A stretch of 7,094 nt of DNA from Clostridium sp. OF09-36 (GCF_003481985.1 NZ_QUMD01000052.1:1-7094); one strand, 5' to 3'; positions 1-5,382 are shown, counted from the stretch's first letter. Made by a program: numbers and translations. The notes: generated from the letters alone by a model not told the origin.

Positions 1-105
1 TGTTGCAGTTCCCGGTGTTGCAGTCCCCGGTGTTCCAGTTCCCGGTGTTCCAGTTCCCGGTGTTCCAGTTCCCGGTGTTCCAGTTCCCGGTGTTGCAGCG
101 ACCCG
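1..105 (-). repeat. 15-bp in-frame tandem repeat encoding N-T-G-N-W pentads
   Basis: Seven consecutive 15-bp units are visible and the array starts outside the window. Four units (31-90) are identical on the + strand, TGTTCCAGTTCCCGG. Two outer units differ at one or two bases and the innermost (91-105) is diverged. Read on the minus strand each unit encodes one pentapeptide (N-T-G-N-W, with D-C and N-C variants). The unit is a multiple of three, so copy-number change keeps the frame. The near identity suggests recent slippage expansion. Confidence 0.95.
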
Positions 106-448
106 TGCAATTCTTTCCAATATTGACGATTCGCAACACTTCATCCCACGGGATTTCACGCACGATCTCCAATTTGTCAGTACATGACTTGTCACCGTCT
201 GTTCTTACATCACCATAAGCAATGACTTCTGCAACCTTGTTTTCACTGTTGAAACTGTAATAATTGAAACAGTCGGCAGCAGTCTGACAGAAGTGCATAC
301 CATGACCGCAAACATCAAGTTCCCCTTCTTCCTCAAATTTTCCGGGGCAAGTGTACTGTTTAGTGTTACCATTAGGTGAACAAGTCCAATCAGGTCTGAA
401 CACTTTGAACCCATGCACTACATTCTGAACGGTATTGTTATTTTCCAT
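1..448 (-). CDS. DUF7666-like protein with C-terminal NTGNW pentapeptide repeats (3' end outside window)
   Basis: The visible part encodes 149 residues from an ATG at 448, preceded by a good ribosome binding site (AGGAATAGGAAA). It starts 4 bp after the stop of the Toprim gene, so it is co-transcribed with it. Residues about 12-112 form a compact Cys-rich domain with the signatures GMHFCQTAADCFNYY, VAEVIAYGDV and DGDKSCTDKL. These match what I remember of the DUF7666 family, found in phage proteins. From residue 115 the protein becomes a run of T-G-N-W-N pentads, usual in that family and likely to form a repetitive beta or helical fibre-like fold. The function is unknown. In phages this family often sits in accessory or early operons, so a structural role is not implied. 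No signal peptide or membrane segment is seen. The family name is from memory; the reading frame is certain. Confidence 0.85.
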   Translation of the reverse strand, partial: MENNNTVQNVVHGFKVFRPDWTCSPNGNTKQYTCPGKFEEEGELDVCGHGMHFCQTAADCFNYYSFNSENKVAEVIAYGDVRTDGDKSCTDKLEIVREIPWDEVLRIVNIGKNCTGRCNTGNWNTGNWNTGNWNTGNWNTGDCNTGNCN

Positions 449-452
449 TTTC

Positions 453-1355
453 CTATTCCTCACTTTCTAAAAATGCAACAGCCTTGTCATAGTTGCGTTC
501 TATCATTTTAAGTTCATCTTTTCCACGTTCTTCTGAATCACATACTGAACGGTAAATTTCATCATTTCTTAGTGCTGTGACCTCATTGGTTATCAGATCA
601 GTGATGACCTGTGGTTCAAGTGCATCCAGTTCCCAAGATTCATTGCCGTATTCATCAATATACTTTGATGCTCTACTGTCAGTGATCTTTGCCGGGTTAG
701 GTGGTGGGTTATATGTACCAATCTGATTCATGGTCAGTGCTACACGCTTCACATACACATCAGCACCGAACATCTGCAAGCGTTCCTGAATATCCCTTGT
801 CATATCAATACCGCTTGGGTCATGGTCACCTAAGTGAATAATCACCCTGTTATCACGGTAATCTTGACTAATGAAACGCTGTGCTGCTGACCACATTTCT
901 GACTGTGAAGTGTAACCCCTACATGAAAAATATGGTGTGTCAAGTGGTCTGCAAGCCTGTCCCACAATATCAACTAAGGCATCCTTTTCAACCCACACTT
1001 CAACGTAGTTCGGTTGACCGTCCCACTTGTTCAGCAGATAACTGTATCTTGCAGATGCGATCACATCAGCCGGATTGTCCCAGTGACTATTGCTTCTAAG
1101 GTTGCGGGTTCTGTCTGTGATGCTATGCCAGTCAATCAACCCGGCAAGTCTACCGTCATTGATAAGATTTCCAATGTTCTTATAACTGCGTTCATTGTTG
1201 GGGATGTACCCACGGGCAACTAACTGATAATATGCCTGTCTAAGTGTCAGTTCATATCCCTGTGCCTGATATTCTTCAACCACCTGATTCACAAGGTTTA
1301 TCAGTTCAAGACTTTTCTGCTGAAACTTAATGCTTTTATACTCAATCTTTGGCAT
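453..1355 (-). CDS. Spo11/topoisomerase VI A-like Toprim protein (mini-A-like)
   Basis: This is a 300-residue protein. The ATG at 1355 overlaps the upstream stop by one base (TGATG) and follows AAGGGGTGATCTG, so it is preferred over an ATG 18 codons upstream. Residues 35-45 read ELTLRQAYYQL, resembling the R-E-L-Y-Y motif of the winged-helix domain of TopoVI-A/Spo11, where the second Tyr is catalytic (here Y43). Residues 117-127 (YVEVWVEKDAL, E123) and 175-184 (LGDHDPSGID, D177 and D179) give the glutamate and DxD of a Toprim metal site. The usual A subunit is longer (about 360-400 residues) and works with an ATPase B subunit; none is visible here. Short A-like proteins on mobile elements without B have been called Mini-A. 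A DNA nicking, cleaving or recombination role is inferred. It could instead be a catalytically altered Toprim protein of a nuclease type. Confidence 0.8.
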   Translation of the reverse strand: MPKIEYKSIKFQQKSLELINLVNQVVEEYQAQGYELTLRQAYYQLVARGYIPNNERSYKNIGNLINDGRLAGLIDWHSITDRTRNLRSNSHWDNPADVIASARYSYLLNKWDGQPNYVEVWVEKDALVDIVGQACRPLDTPYFSCRGYTSQSEMWSAAQRFISQDYRDNRVIIHLGDHDPSGIDMTRDIQERLQMFGADVYVKRVALTMNQIGTYNPPPNPAKITDSRASKYIDEYGNESWELDALEPQVITDLITNEVTALRNDEIYRSVCDSEERGKDELKMIERNYDKAVAFLESEE

Positions 1356-1765
1356 CAGATCACCCCTTCGATTTCTGCAAAACGCTTTGCATTGATGAAA
1401 TATGACCAACGGTGTTCACTGGTATGAATCGCATACCCCCAAGGGAAAACTCCCTGTTGTAACCCAAGTGCTATTGTGTTGGTGTGCTTGTGCATCAACT
1501 TAGCAACTTCATGTACTGTCAATGTTGGGATGCCATCTTCACACTTGGAAGGTTTGAAGGTCACCGGGGTTTCTTCCTGTTCAAAATAGTCAGGGGTAAG
1601 TCCAAGTGATACTGCAATATCACTTTGAACCTGTTCTGACGGTGTGGTCTTGTCATTCAGGTACATACTGATTGACCCCTTACTTTTCCCGGTCAATCCA
1701 ACAACCTGTGCCTGATTGATTCCTAACTGCTGCATAGCTTGTTTCAACTTTTCGCTGAATTTCAT
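1355..1765 (-). CDS. Double DNA-binding regulator: Xre-type HTH plus excisionase-like HTH
   Basis: The product has 136 residues, starting at an ATG preceded by AGGTGA. Residues 3-60 form an Xre/Cro helix-turn-helix (LKQAMQQLGINQAQVVGLTG, then KGSISMYLNDKTTPS). A short linker follows. Residues about 80-136 (LTVHEVAKLMHKHTNTIALG, then WSYFINAKRFAEIEGV) look like the winged-helix domain of excisionases and MerR-type DNA binders. The combination suggests a phage regulator that can contact two kinds of site, or an excisionase-like factor with an added repressor domain. The gene is preceded by an operator-like palindrome (1791-1809), so it may be autoregulated or controlled by the main repressor. 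Its stop overlaps the start of the Toprim gene, so the two are probably translationally coupled. The exact role is not determinable from sequence. Confidence 0.85.
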   Translation of the reverse strand: MKFSEKLKQAMQQLGINQAQVVGLTGKSKGSISMYLNDKTTPSEQVQSDIAVSLGLTPDYFEQEETPVTFKPSKCEDGIPTLTVHEVAKLMHKHTNTIALGLQQGVFPWGYAIHTSEHRWSYFINAKRFAEIEGVI

Positions 1766-1790
1766 AATTTATCACCTATCCTTTCTTTAT

Positions 1791-1809
1791 TGTGGACTGT
1801 AAATCCACA
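1791..1809 (-). promoter_or_regulatory. Operator-like inverted repeat TGTGGA-N7-TCCACA
   Basis: The perfect 6-bp arms TGTGGA and TCCACA are separated by 7 bases. On the minus strand it extends to AAATGTGGA-N7-TCCACAA, matching the copy at 4156-4174 in both arms and flanks. A -10-like TAAAAT on the minus strand overlaps its upstream edge, suggesting a repressed internal promoter for the double-HTH gene; no good -35 was found. There is no U-tract, so it is not a convincing terminator. Confidence 0.65.
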
Positions 1810-1811
1810 TT

Positions 1812-2015
1812 TTAGGTAAAAAAAATCTCCATAACTTCATCATCTGTCAAATGAAGAAGTTCTTTCAAGATCATTACCTCACTTGCTTTGAACTCTGTTT
1901 CATTGTTGAGTTTTTTCAAAAACGCCTGATAAGAAACCCCAACCTGTTTAGCAACGTAAACCAATTTGAAACCACAAGCATCAATTTTTTCTCTTAATAA
2001 ATTACCTTTAATCAT
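1812..2015 (-). CDS. Small HTH (Cro-like) DNA-binding protein
   Basis: The product has 67 residues. I chose the ATG at 2015 because GGAAGGTGAAAA lies a proper distance upstream and the previous gene stops one base before it. An upstream in-frame ATG at 2054 lies inside the previous gene and is less likely. Residues about 5-60 have the helical pattern of a Cro/Xre-type helix-turn-helix: LLREKIDACGFKLVYVAKQV, then GVSYQAFLKKLNN with the recognition helix. Proteins of this size in this position are common in Firmicute prophages as antirepressors or Cro-like factors. It sits third in the leftward operon, so it would be made after induction. Which operator it binds is unknown; the TGTGGA-N7-TCCACA palindrome 200 bp downstream is a candidate. 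Confidence 0.8.
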   Translation of the reverse strand: MIKGNLLREKIDACGFKLVYVAKQVGVSYQAFLKKLNNETEFKASEVMILKELLHLTDDEVMEIFFT

Positions 2016-2016
2016 C

Positions 2017-2232
2017 TTATTTTTCACCTTCCTTTTCATCATCAGGGAACGCATTATTGTTATACTGTTTCCTGATCGTTATTCTAACAACTCCTGATTT
2101 CAACTGTTTAAATGATGTTTCCTTGAACTTCTGCGGTTTGCCTTTTTTCAGGCTTTCTATGTACGCAAGGTATTCAAGTTTGGTTGGAAATTCAAGAATC
2201 TGTTCAATCCATGCTACAACTATTTTCTTCAC
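2017..2232 (-). CDS. Small phage-type protein of unknown function
   Basis: The product has 71 residues, starting at GTG (2232) with AAGGTGATTAT immediately upstream. It lies 15 bp after the PAPS-reductase-like gene and 1 bp before the next ATG, so it is clearly part of the operon. The sequence begins KKIVVAWIEQILEFPTKLEY and ends in a charged tail after VRITIRKQYNNN. It is predicted as a small alpha/beta protein with no Cys, signal peptide or membrane segment. I do not recognise a family. The tight spacing, good ribosome binding site and amphipathic pattern argue that it is real. Confidence 0.75.
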   Translation of the reverse strand: MKKIVVAWIEQILEFPTKLEYLAYIESLKKGKPQKFKETSFKQLKSGVVRITIRKQYNNNAFPDDEKEGEK

Positions 2233-2247
2233 ATAATCACCTTCTTT

Positions 2248-2604
2248 CTAACATGAACCACCGTCAGCACCATGAAATGCACCAACAGGATAATTCCAAT
2301 TATTTGTGTATATGTCATCTGTGTTGAACTCACCAGTAAGTATTGAATGTATTGCTGCTTTATCCTTCCAACACACGCAAGACTGTGTATCACCGATAAA
2401 TTCATCAAGATTCTTTTTGTTATCCAGTGTGAACCCAAGAACTTCTTCATCATGCCTTAGTGCAGCATAATCATCAGGGAAAAGCTCTTTTACTCCGGCA
2501 AATAACCGCGGTGTTGAAAATATACACATCATACAACTGCATCTGTTCCAACCTATCCTGTAACATGGGTGTGGGTTATATAATGCCGTTTCAGCAGTTC
2601 CCAC
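2248..2604 (-). pseudogene. 3' part of the PAPS-reductase-like gene, out of frame with its 5' part
   Basis: This reading frame supplies the expected C-terminal segment of the upstream gene. Near its start is NPHPCYRIGWNRCSCMMC, a C-x8-C-x-C-x2-C cluster typical of PAPS-reductase-like phage proteins, then FSTPRLFAGVKELFPDDY and DEEVLGFTLDNKKNLDEF. The 5' part (from 3572) runs in a different frame and ends at 2553 just after RHYIT. Adding one A in the ATATAACCC stretch (minus strand, near 2575-2581) would give RHYINPHPCYRIGW and a continuous protein of about 441 residues. The GTG at 2604 lacks a ribosome binding site and is unlikely to be a true start. It is a broken gene, or a sequencing error, rather than an independent gene. 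Confidence 0.8.
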
Positions 2605-3572
2605 ACATCCTTTTCAGAATAATCAATGCAGCACCGCCATTGATGAACGATTCTGTGTGCCTTGGCTTCTGCATTGGTGCGGTGTATTTCCATTTCATTG
2701 TACTTTGACCGTCCGGCAGATTCACCACGGCGTTCACCTGACACAATCAGTATTTTCTTATCATGCTTGGTTTCTTCAAGGTTTGCCGTCACACTGTCTT
2801 GGACTGCTGCCTTTAAGTTACCGCTGCACCACCGCCCTGAATGTGTACCGCCTTTTGCCGGGAACTTGTGTCTTTTTCCACCAAGTTCTTCAAGTTCACC
2901 CAGTCGGTCAAGATTACTGACAACGGTATCTGCAACACATATTTTCAAATAAGCGGAACACCAACGCCGTGACAGATCACCAGTTTTTGCGGGGAACTTC
3001 ATTCTATAACCATACTTTTTCAGAAGTTCTTCCATTTCTTCTGTTGCCTGTTCTTTCAGTTCCTTACATTTCAGGTAATTACTTGACAATTTGCACTGTC
3101 TGACTTCCCCAGTATCAGGGTCAATCCATTCAATCGGTTCTGATGCACCTATGCGGTACAATTCACCAAAGAAACCATTCACCCTGTATGAAACCCTTAA
3201 CTTGATACCCTCTGCATCTGCAAGTGCTTTTACATAGTTTTGGGTACATTTCCAGTCCATACGCCTTGAAGGATGCCCGCCGTCAATATCGTGATGCCAA
3301 AACTCTATTCTTTCTTTTGGTACACCAAGTTCAAGAAGTTTTAGGTAACAAGCAACTGAATCCTTACCGCCGGAAATCAAAACAACTATCAGATCATATT
3401 CTTCAAGTGGTAAAAGTTCCGGCAAATAGATTTTCTTGAAATGCTCTGAATCAGTTCTACCGTCAACCCTTGGTTTCAATTTGATGCCCTTGCCATATAT
3501 CGGTGCATCAGGAACACCTAATCTGACGGGCGTTTCCTTGGTGCAATCCGCATCTTTTATGAAATCAATCAT
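2553..3572 (-). CDS. PAPS reductase / adenine nucleotide alpha-hydrolase family protein, 5' part (frameshifted)
   Basis: The 339-residue frame starts at an ATG (3572) preceded by AAAGGATAAAGGCA. Residues 67-72 are SGGKDS, the P-loop of ATP-pyrophosphatase-fold enzymes that adenylate or handle nucleotide-bound sulfur (PAPS reductase, DndC-like). An HHDIDGG segment follows at 93-99. Residues 192-221 and 236-265 are an internal repeat with 18 of 30 positions identical, each carrying RWCS and LK, the motif that is single in PAPS reductases. GERRGES and RKDVWE-like segments lie further on. The frame then shifts near 2575-2581, losing the Cys cluster encoded at 2248-2604. The natural protein would be about 441 residues. 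In phages this family has been linked to nucleotide or DNA modification rather than sulfate assimilation; the substrate here is unknown. It is the first gene after the long leader RNA. Confidence 0.88.
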   Translation of the reverse strand: MIDFIKDADCTKETPVRLGVPDAPIYGKGIKLKPRVDGRTDSEHFKKIYLPELLPLEEYDLIVVLISGGKDSVACYLKLLELGVPKERIEFWHHDIDGGHPSRRMDWKCTQNYVKALADAEGIKLRVSYRVNGFFGELYRIGASEPIEWIDPDTGEVRQCKLSSNYLKCKELKEQATEEMEELLKKYGYRMKFPAKTGDLSRRWCSAYLKICVADTVVSNLDRLGELEELGGKRHKFPAKGGTHSGRWCSGNLKAAVQDSVTANLEETKHDKKILIVSGERRGESAGRSKYNEMEIHRTNAEAKAHRIVHQWRCCIDYSEKDVWELLKRHYITHTHVTG

Positions 3573-3603
3573 TGCCTTTATCCTTTCCCAGTTCCTTCAA
3601 AAA

Positions 3604-4174
3604 GTTGTCTATTGTCAGCACACCTTAGTACAATCAGGGGTGTCTTTCCTTTATCAGATTTCACATTAAAATCTGAAAACCTGTTACACATCATTGAACT
3701 TTTTGAACGGTGCTGTTCAAACCGCCGGGGTTTCACATTAAAACCACCAAAACCTGTTGACCGACACACAATAGACAATTTTTTGAAAGAACTGAAATCC
3801 TATTCCTTGGTTCTTTTCCCCGGAACTGCTGCAACAGTTCTTTTTGAAGTAGTCAGGAAGTCGGGGAACTTCCTGACCCTGAAACAAAGTGCTGTGTCAT
3901 CTCGTGCGGTTGATTCTTCCACTTAACGGTTTCTTGTTTTAGGGGTAAAGTGCCGATTGGTTCAGCCTGTCCGCTTTCTTCAAATAGTGCGGTACACTGT
4001 GCTTTCTTGCCCTACCGTTCCTGTTTTCTTCAACTACTTTGACGGGTCATGTTTATTCTTCACACGCTCTATCTGCTATCCGGCAGCCTGACCACCATGT
4101 CACTTGCGTGTAGCCCTATCGCTTCACCCGTGTCCTTCCTACTTGCTTTGTTTCTTGTGGATTGTCCGTCCACA
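3604..4174 (-). ncRNA. Candidate large structured RNA / 5' leader of the leftward operon
   Basis: No convincing gene lies between 3573 and 4291. A near-consensus leftward promoter would start RNA near 4174, giving a leader of about 600 nt before the ATG at 3572. On the minus strand it contains: a 10-bp hairpin (3877-3868 with 3861-3852) whose 6-nt loop TCCCCG (3867-3862) is exactly complementary to CGGGGA at 3822-3817; a 6-bp hairpin (3840-3823); a 7-bp stem (3816-3810 with 3792-3786); and an 11-bp long-range stem (3778-3768 with 3614-3604). The long stem encloses three hairpins (3745-3729, 3720-3703, 3675-3655). The first and last share the loop TAATGTG but have different stems. The 5' half has weaker stems, for example 4112-4106 with 4067-4061. 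A free-standing RNA such as ROOL or GOLLD, or a cis-acting leader, are both possible. The 5' and 3' ends are estimates. Confidence 0.55.
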
Positions 4175-4198
4175 TTTCATACTATAAACCCATGTGGA
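4156..4198. promoter_or_regulatory. Operator cluster at the divergent control region
   Basis: TGTGGA-N7-TCCACA occupies 4156-4174, covering the start point of the leftward transcript. A third half-site, ATGTGGA (4192-4198), is inverted relative to TCCACAT (4169-4175), so the leftward -10 box sits between two arms. A repressor bound here would block the leftward promoter. The Xre protein encoded at 4292-4717 is the most likely binder, by analogy with phage repressors. This is inference; no contact residues can be matched. Confidence 0.65.
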
Positions 4199-4209
4199 TT
4201 GAATGTCAA
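4181..4209 (-). promoter_or_regulatory. Leftward sigma-A-type promoter
   Basis: On the minus strand, TTGACA (4209-4204), a 17-bp spacer, and TATAGT (4186-4181). The -35 is a perfect match and the -10 has five of six. An A-rich tract upstream (from about 4230) resembles an UP element. Expected start point is near 4174. This is the strongest promoter in the window and serves the leader RNA and leftward operon. Confidence 0.85.
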
Positions 4210-4237
4210 CTATTTTTTATAAAAAACTTAAAAAAAG

Positions 4238-4266
4238 TTGATTTTCAGTCCCTAACATAGTAAAAT
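4238..4266 (+). promoter_or_regulatory. Rightward promoter for the repressor
   Basis: TTGATT (4238-4243), a 17-bp spacer and TAAAAT (4261-4266), preceded by an A7 run. The start point would fall near 4273, about 19 bases upstream of the repressor GTG. Its -35 box lies only 28 bp from the -35 of the leftward promoter, an arrangement typical of a lysis/lysogeny switch. Confidence 0.7.
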
Positions 4267-4291
4267 TACATATAGAAAGGGGGTGACATTT

Positions 4292-4717
4292 GTGGTAGAC
4301 AGAAAGAAGGATTTTCTGAAAATTCTTGGTAATAACATCAAAAAATACCGGGACGATAAAGGACTTTCTCAAGAAGCACTTGCCAACCTTTGCGGGTGGA
4401 ATACGGACAACGCACGGTCAACTATTTCAAAGATTGAATCAGGGACTAACGATGTCCCCACATCCAAGTTAAAGATCATAGCAGAAAAACTTGGTGTATC
4501 AGTTTGTGATCTAATGGATTGTTCAAATATTCAAGAACAGTCTGAATCTGTTGAACTGGTAAAACAAGTTTATGATGAAGAAACCCAATTTGTGATTTCT
4601 TCATTTATTAAACTGGATGCAGTTGACAGAATTAAAGTCATTGAACGAATTAACACATTACTGGATGATGAAAAATATTCTGTCAAAAAAGAATCATCAG
4701 GAAGTCAAACGGCATAA
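4292..4717 (+). CDS. Xre-family transcriptional repressor (phage cI-like)
   Basis: The product has 141 residues. I chose the GTG at 4292 because AGAAAGGGGG ends 8 bases upstream; a GTG at 4283 would overlap that ribosome binding site. Residues about 9-70 form an Xre helix-turn-helix with LGNNIKKYRDDKGLSQEALA, then STISKIESGTNDVPTSKL and AEKLGVSVCDLMD. The C-terminal half (about 75-141) is helical, with no LexA/S24 protease motif, so induction by self-cleavage is not expected. It is read away from the leftward operon from its own promoter, and it probably keeps that operon silent through the TGTGGA-N7-TCCACA operators. It ends 21 bp before the iteron array. Confidence 0.88.
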   Translation: MVDRKKDFLKILGNNIKKYRDDKGLSQEALANLCGWNTDNARSTISKIESGTNDVPTSKLKIIAEKLGVSVCDLMDCSNIQEQSESVELVKQVYDEETQFVISSFIKLDAVDRIKVIERINTLLDDEKYSVKKESSGSQTA

Positions 4718-4738
4718 TATGGGTTGACTTTTCCAAAA

Positions 4739-4931
4739 GGTAACTGTTGGTAACGGGTAACTGTTGTTTTTCTATACTCTATATTTTTACTTTTTTATTT
4801 TTTACATTAGAATTACTACATAATCAAAATATAAAGAAAATCAATTATCAACAGTTACTAACCGTTACCCTATTGATAATACTGCATTTATAACAGATAC
4901 TTAAACCGTTACCAACCGTTACAACGGTTAC
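4739..4931 (+). repeat. Iteron-like array of AAC(C/A)GTTAC flanking an AT-rich core
   Basis: Eight copies or near copies of a 9-10-bp motif lie in the 234-bp gap between the repressor and the PH-like gene. On the left, in reverse orientation, are GGTAACTGTT at 4739 and 4756, with a shortened copy GGTAACGGG at 4749. On the right are CAACAGTTAC (4849), AACCGTTACC (4860 and 4904), AACCGTTAC (4914) and AACGGTTAC (4923). The two sets face each other across about 83 bp that are almost entirely A and T. Such arrays serve as protein binding sites: integrase arm sites, a replication origin, or operators. Which applies here is unknown. Confidence 0.75.
4873..4901 (+). promoter_or_regulatory. Possible promoter for the PH-like gene, embedded in the iterons
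   Basis: TTGATA (4873-4878), 17-bp spacer, GATACT (4896-4901). The -35 has five of six consensus bases and the -10 four of six. Iteron copies at 4860 and 4904 flank it, so a protein bound to the iterons could control it. Confidence 0.4.
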
Positions 4932-4951
4932 TGAATGAAAGGAAGGTAAAA

Positions 4952-5326
4952 ATGTTTGGAAAAAAGAAAGAATCAGGAATACCAGTAGGACATTATGAAG
5001 GAATTGAAGGGTTTGCGACTGATTACCCTTGCAGAATTGAAGTGAAAGGTGATGTATTTGAGATCAAAAGAATCAAGCCTGAAACTACGGTTACACTTCC
5101 AATGAACAGAATCAAGTCATTTTCAGCAATGGAAGAAGAAAAGTTCATGTTAAAATATCACGGTCAGGCAAAAAACACATCAAAATTAAAAGGTGCAAAG
5201 AAGTATTACTTGGTTGTGGAATATGACAAAGGTATGCTTGCCTTTTGGGGAACGGCAATGGAATATGGAAAATTTCTTGATTTACAGAATAAAGGTGTTG
5301 CAGCACCTTCACATATTGAATTATAA
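4952..5326 (+). CDS. Small PH-like-domain protein of unknown function
   Basis: The product has 124 residues from an ATG with a strong ribosome binding site (GAAAGGAAGG). It starts with a short basic stretch (MFGKKKES). Alternating strands follow, for example YPCRIEVKGDVFEIKRI, TVTLPMNRIKSF, KKYYLVVEYDKG and MLAFWGTAMEYGKFLDL, the last helix-like. This is the pattern of a pleckstrin-homology-like fold of bacterial small proteins. There is no signal peptide or membrane helix. Similar small proteins sit between repressor and integrase in Clostridia mobile elements, as far as I recall, but their role is not known to me. The gene is isolated by the iteron region before it and a hairpin after it, so it is probably transcribed on its own. 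Confidence 0.75.
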   Translation: MFGKKKESGIPVGHYEGIEGFATDYPCRIEVKGDVFEIKRIKPETTVTLPMNRIKSFSAMEEEKFMLKYHGQAKNTSKLKGAKKYYLVVEYDKGMLAFWGTAMEYGKFLDLQNKGVAAPSHIEL

Positions 5327-5339
5327 CTGAACAAAAATG

Positions 5340-5367
5340 AACCCCAACCGTTGCAGCGGTCAGGGTT
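5340..5367 (+). terminator. Terminator-like hairpin after the PH-like gene
   Basis: AACCC pairs with GGGTT and ACCG with CGGT, separated by a symmetric CA/CA internal loop and capped by TTGCAG. It lies 13 bp after the stop codon. The following CTTATAACT is a poor U-tract, so termination may be weak. Confidence 0.45.
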
Positions 5368-5382
5368 CTTATAACTCTATAC

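Noticed and set aside
1..105. Tandem repeats as a CRISPR array
   Set aside because: Units are 15 bp, contiguous and without spacers, and they encode pentapeptides in frame with an intact upstream domain.
1356..1409. Upstream ATG adding 18 residues to the Toprim protein
   Set aside because: It lies within the preceding gene without a ribosome binding site, whereas the ATG at 1355 has one and forms a TGATG junction.
1791..1809. Palindrome as a transcription terminator
   Set aside because: The stem is short and AT-rich with no U-tract, and an almost identical copy sits at the main promoter, which fits an operator.
2248..3572. Sulfate-assimilation PAPS reductase
   Set aside because: Operon context, C-terminal Cys cluster and duplicated RWCS motif are unlike the housekeeping enzyme; only the fold family is supported.
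3578..3778. Minus-strand reading frame of 66 residues with a repeated FNVK
   Set aside because: It needs a TTG start, has no ribosome binding site, and its repeated part coincides with the paired same-loop hairpins whose spacing breaks the frame. RNA structure explains it better.
3612..3926. Plus-strand reading frame of 104 residues in the leader region
   Set aside because: It lacks a ribosome binding site, opposes the strong leftward promoter, and is composed of stem sequences of the candidate RNA.
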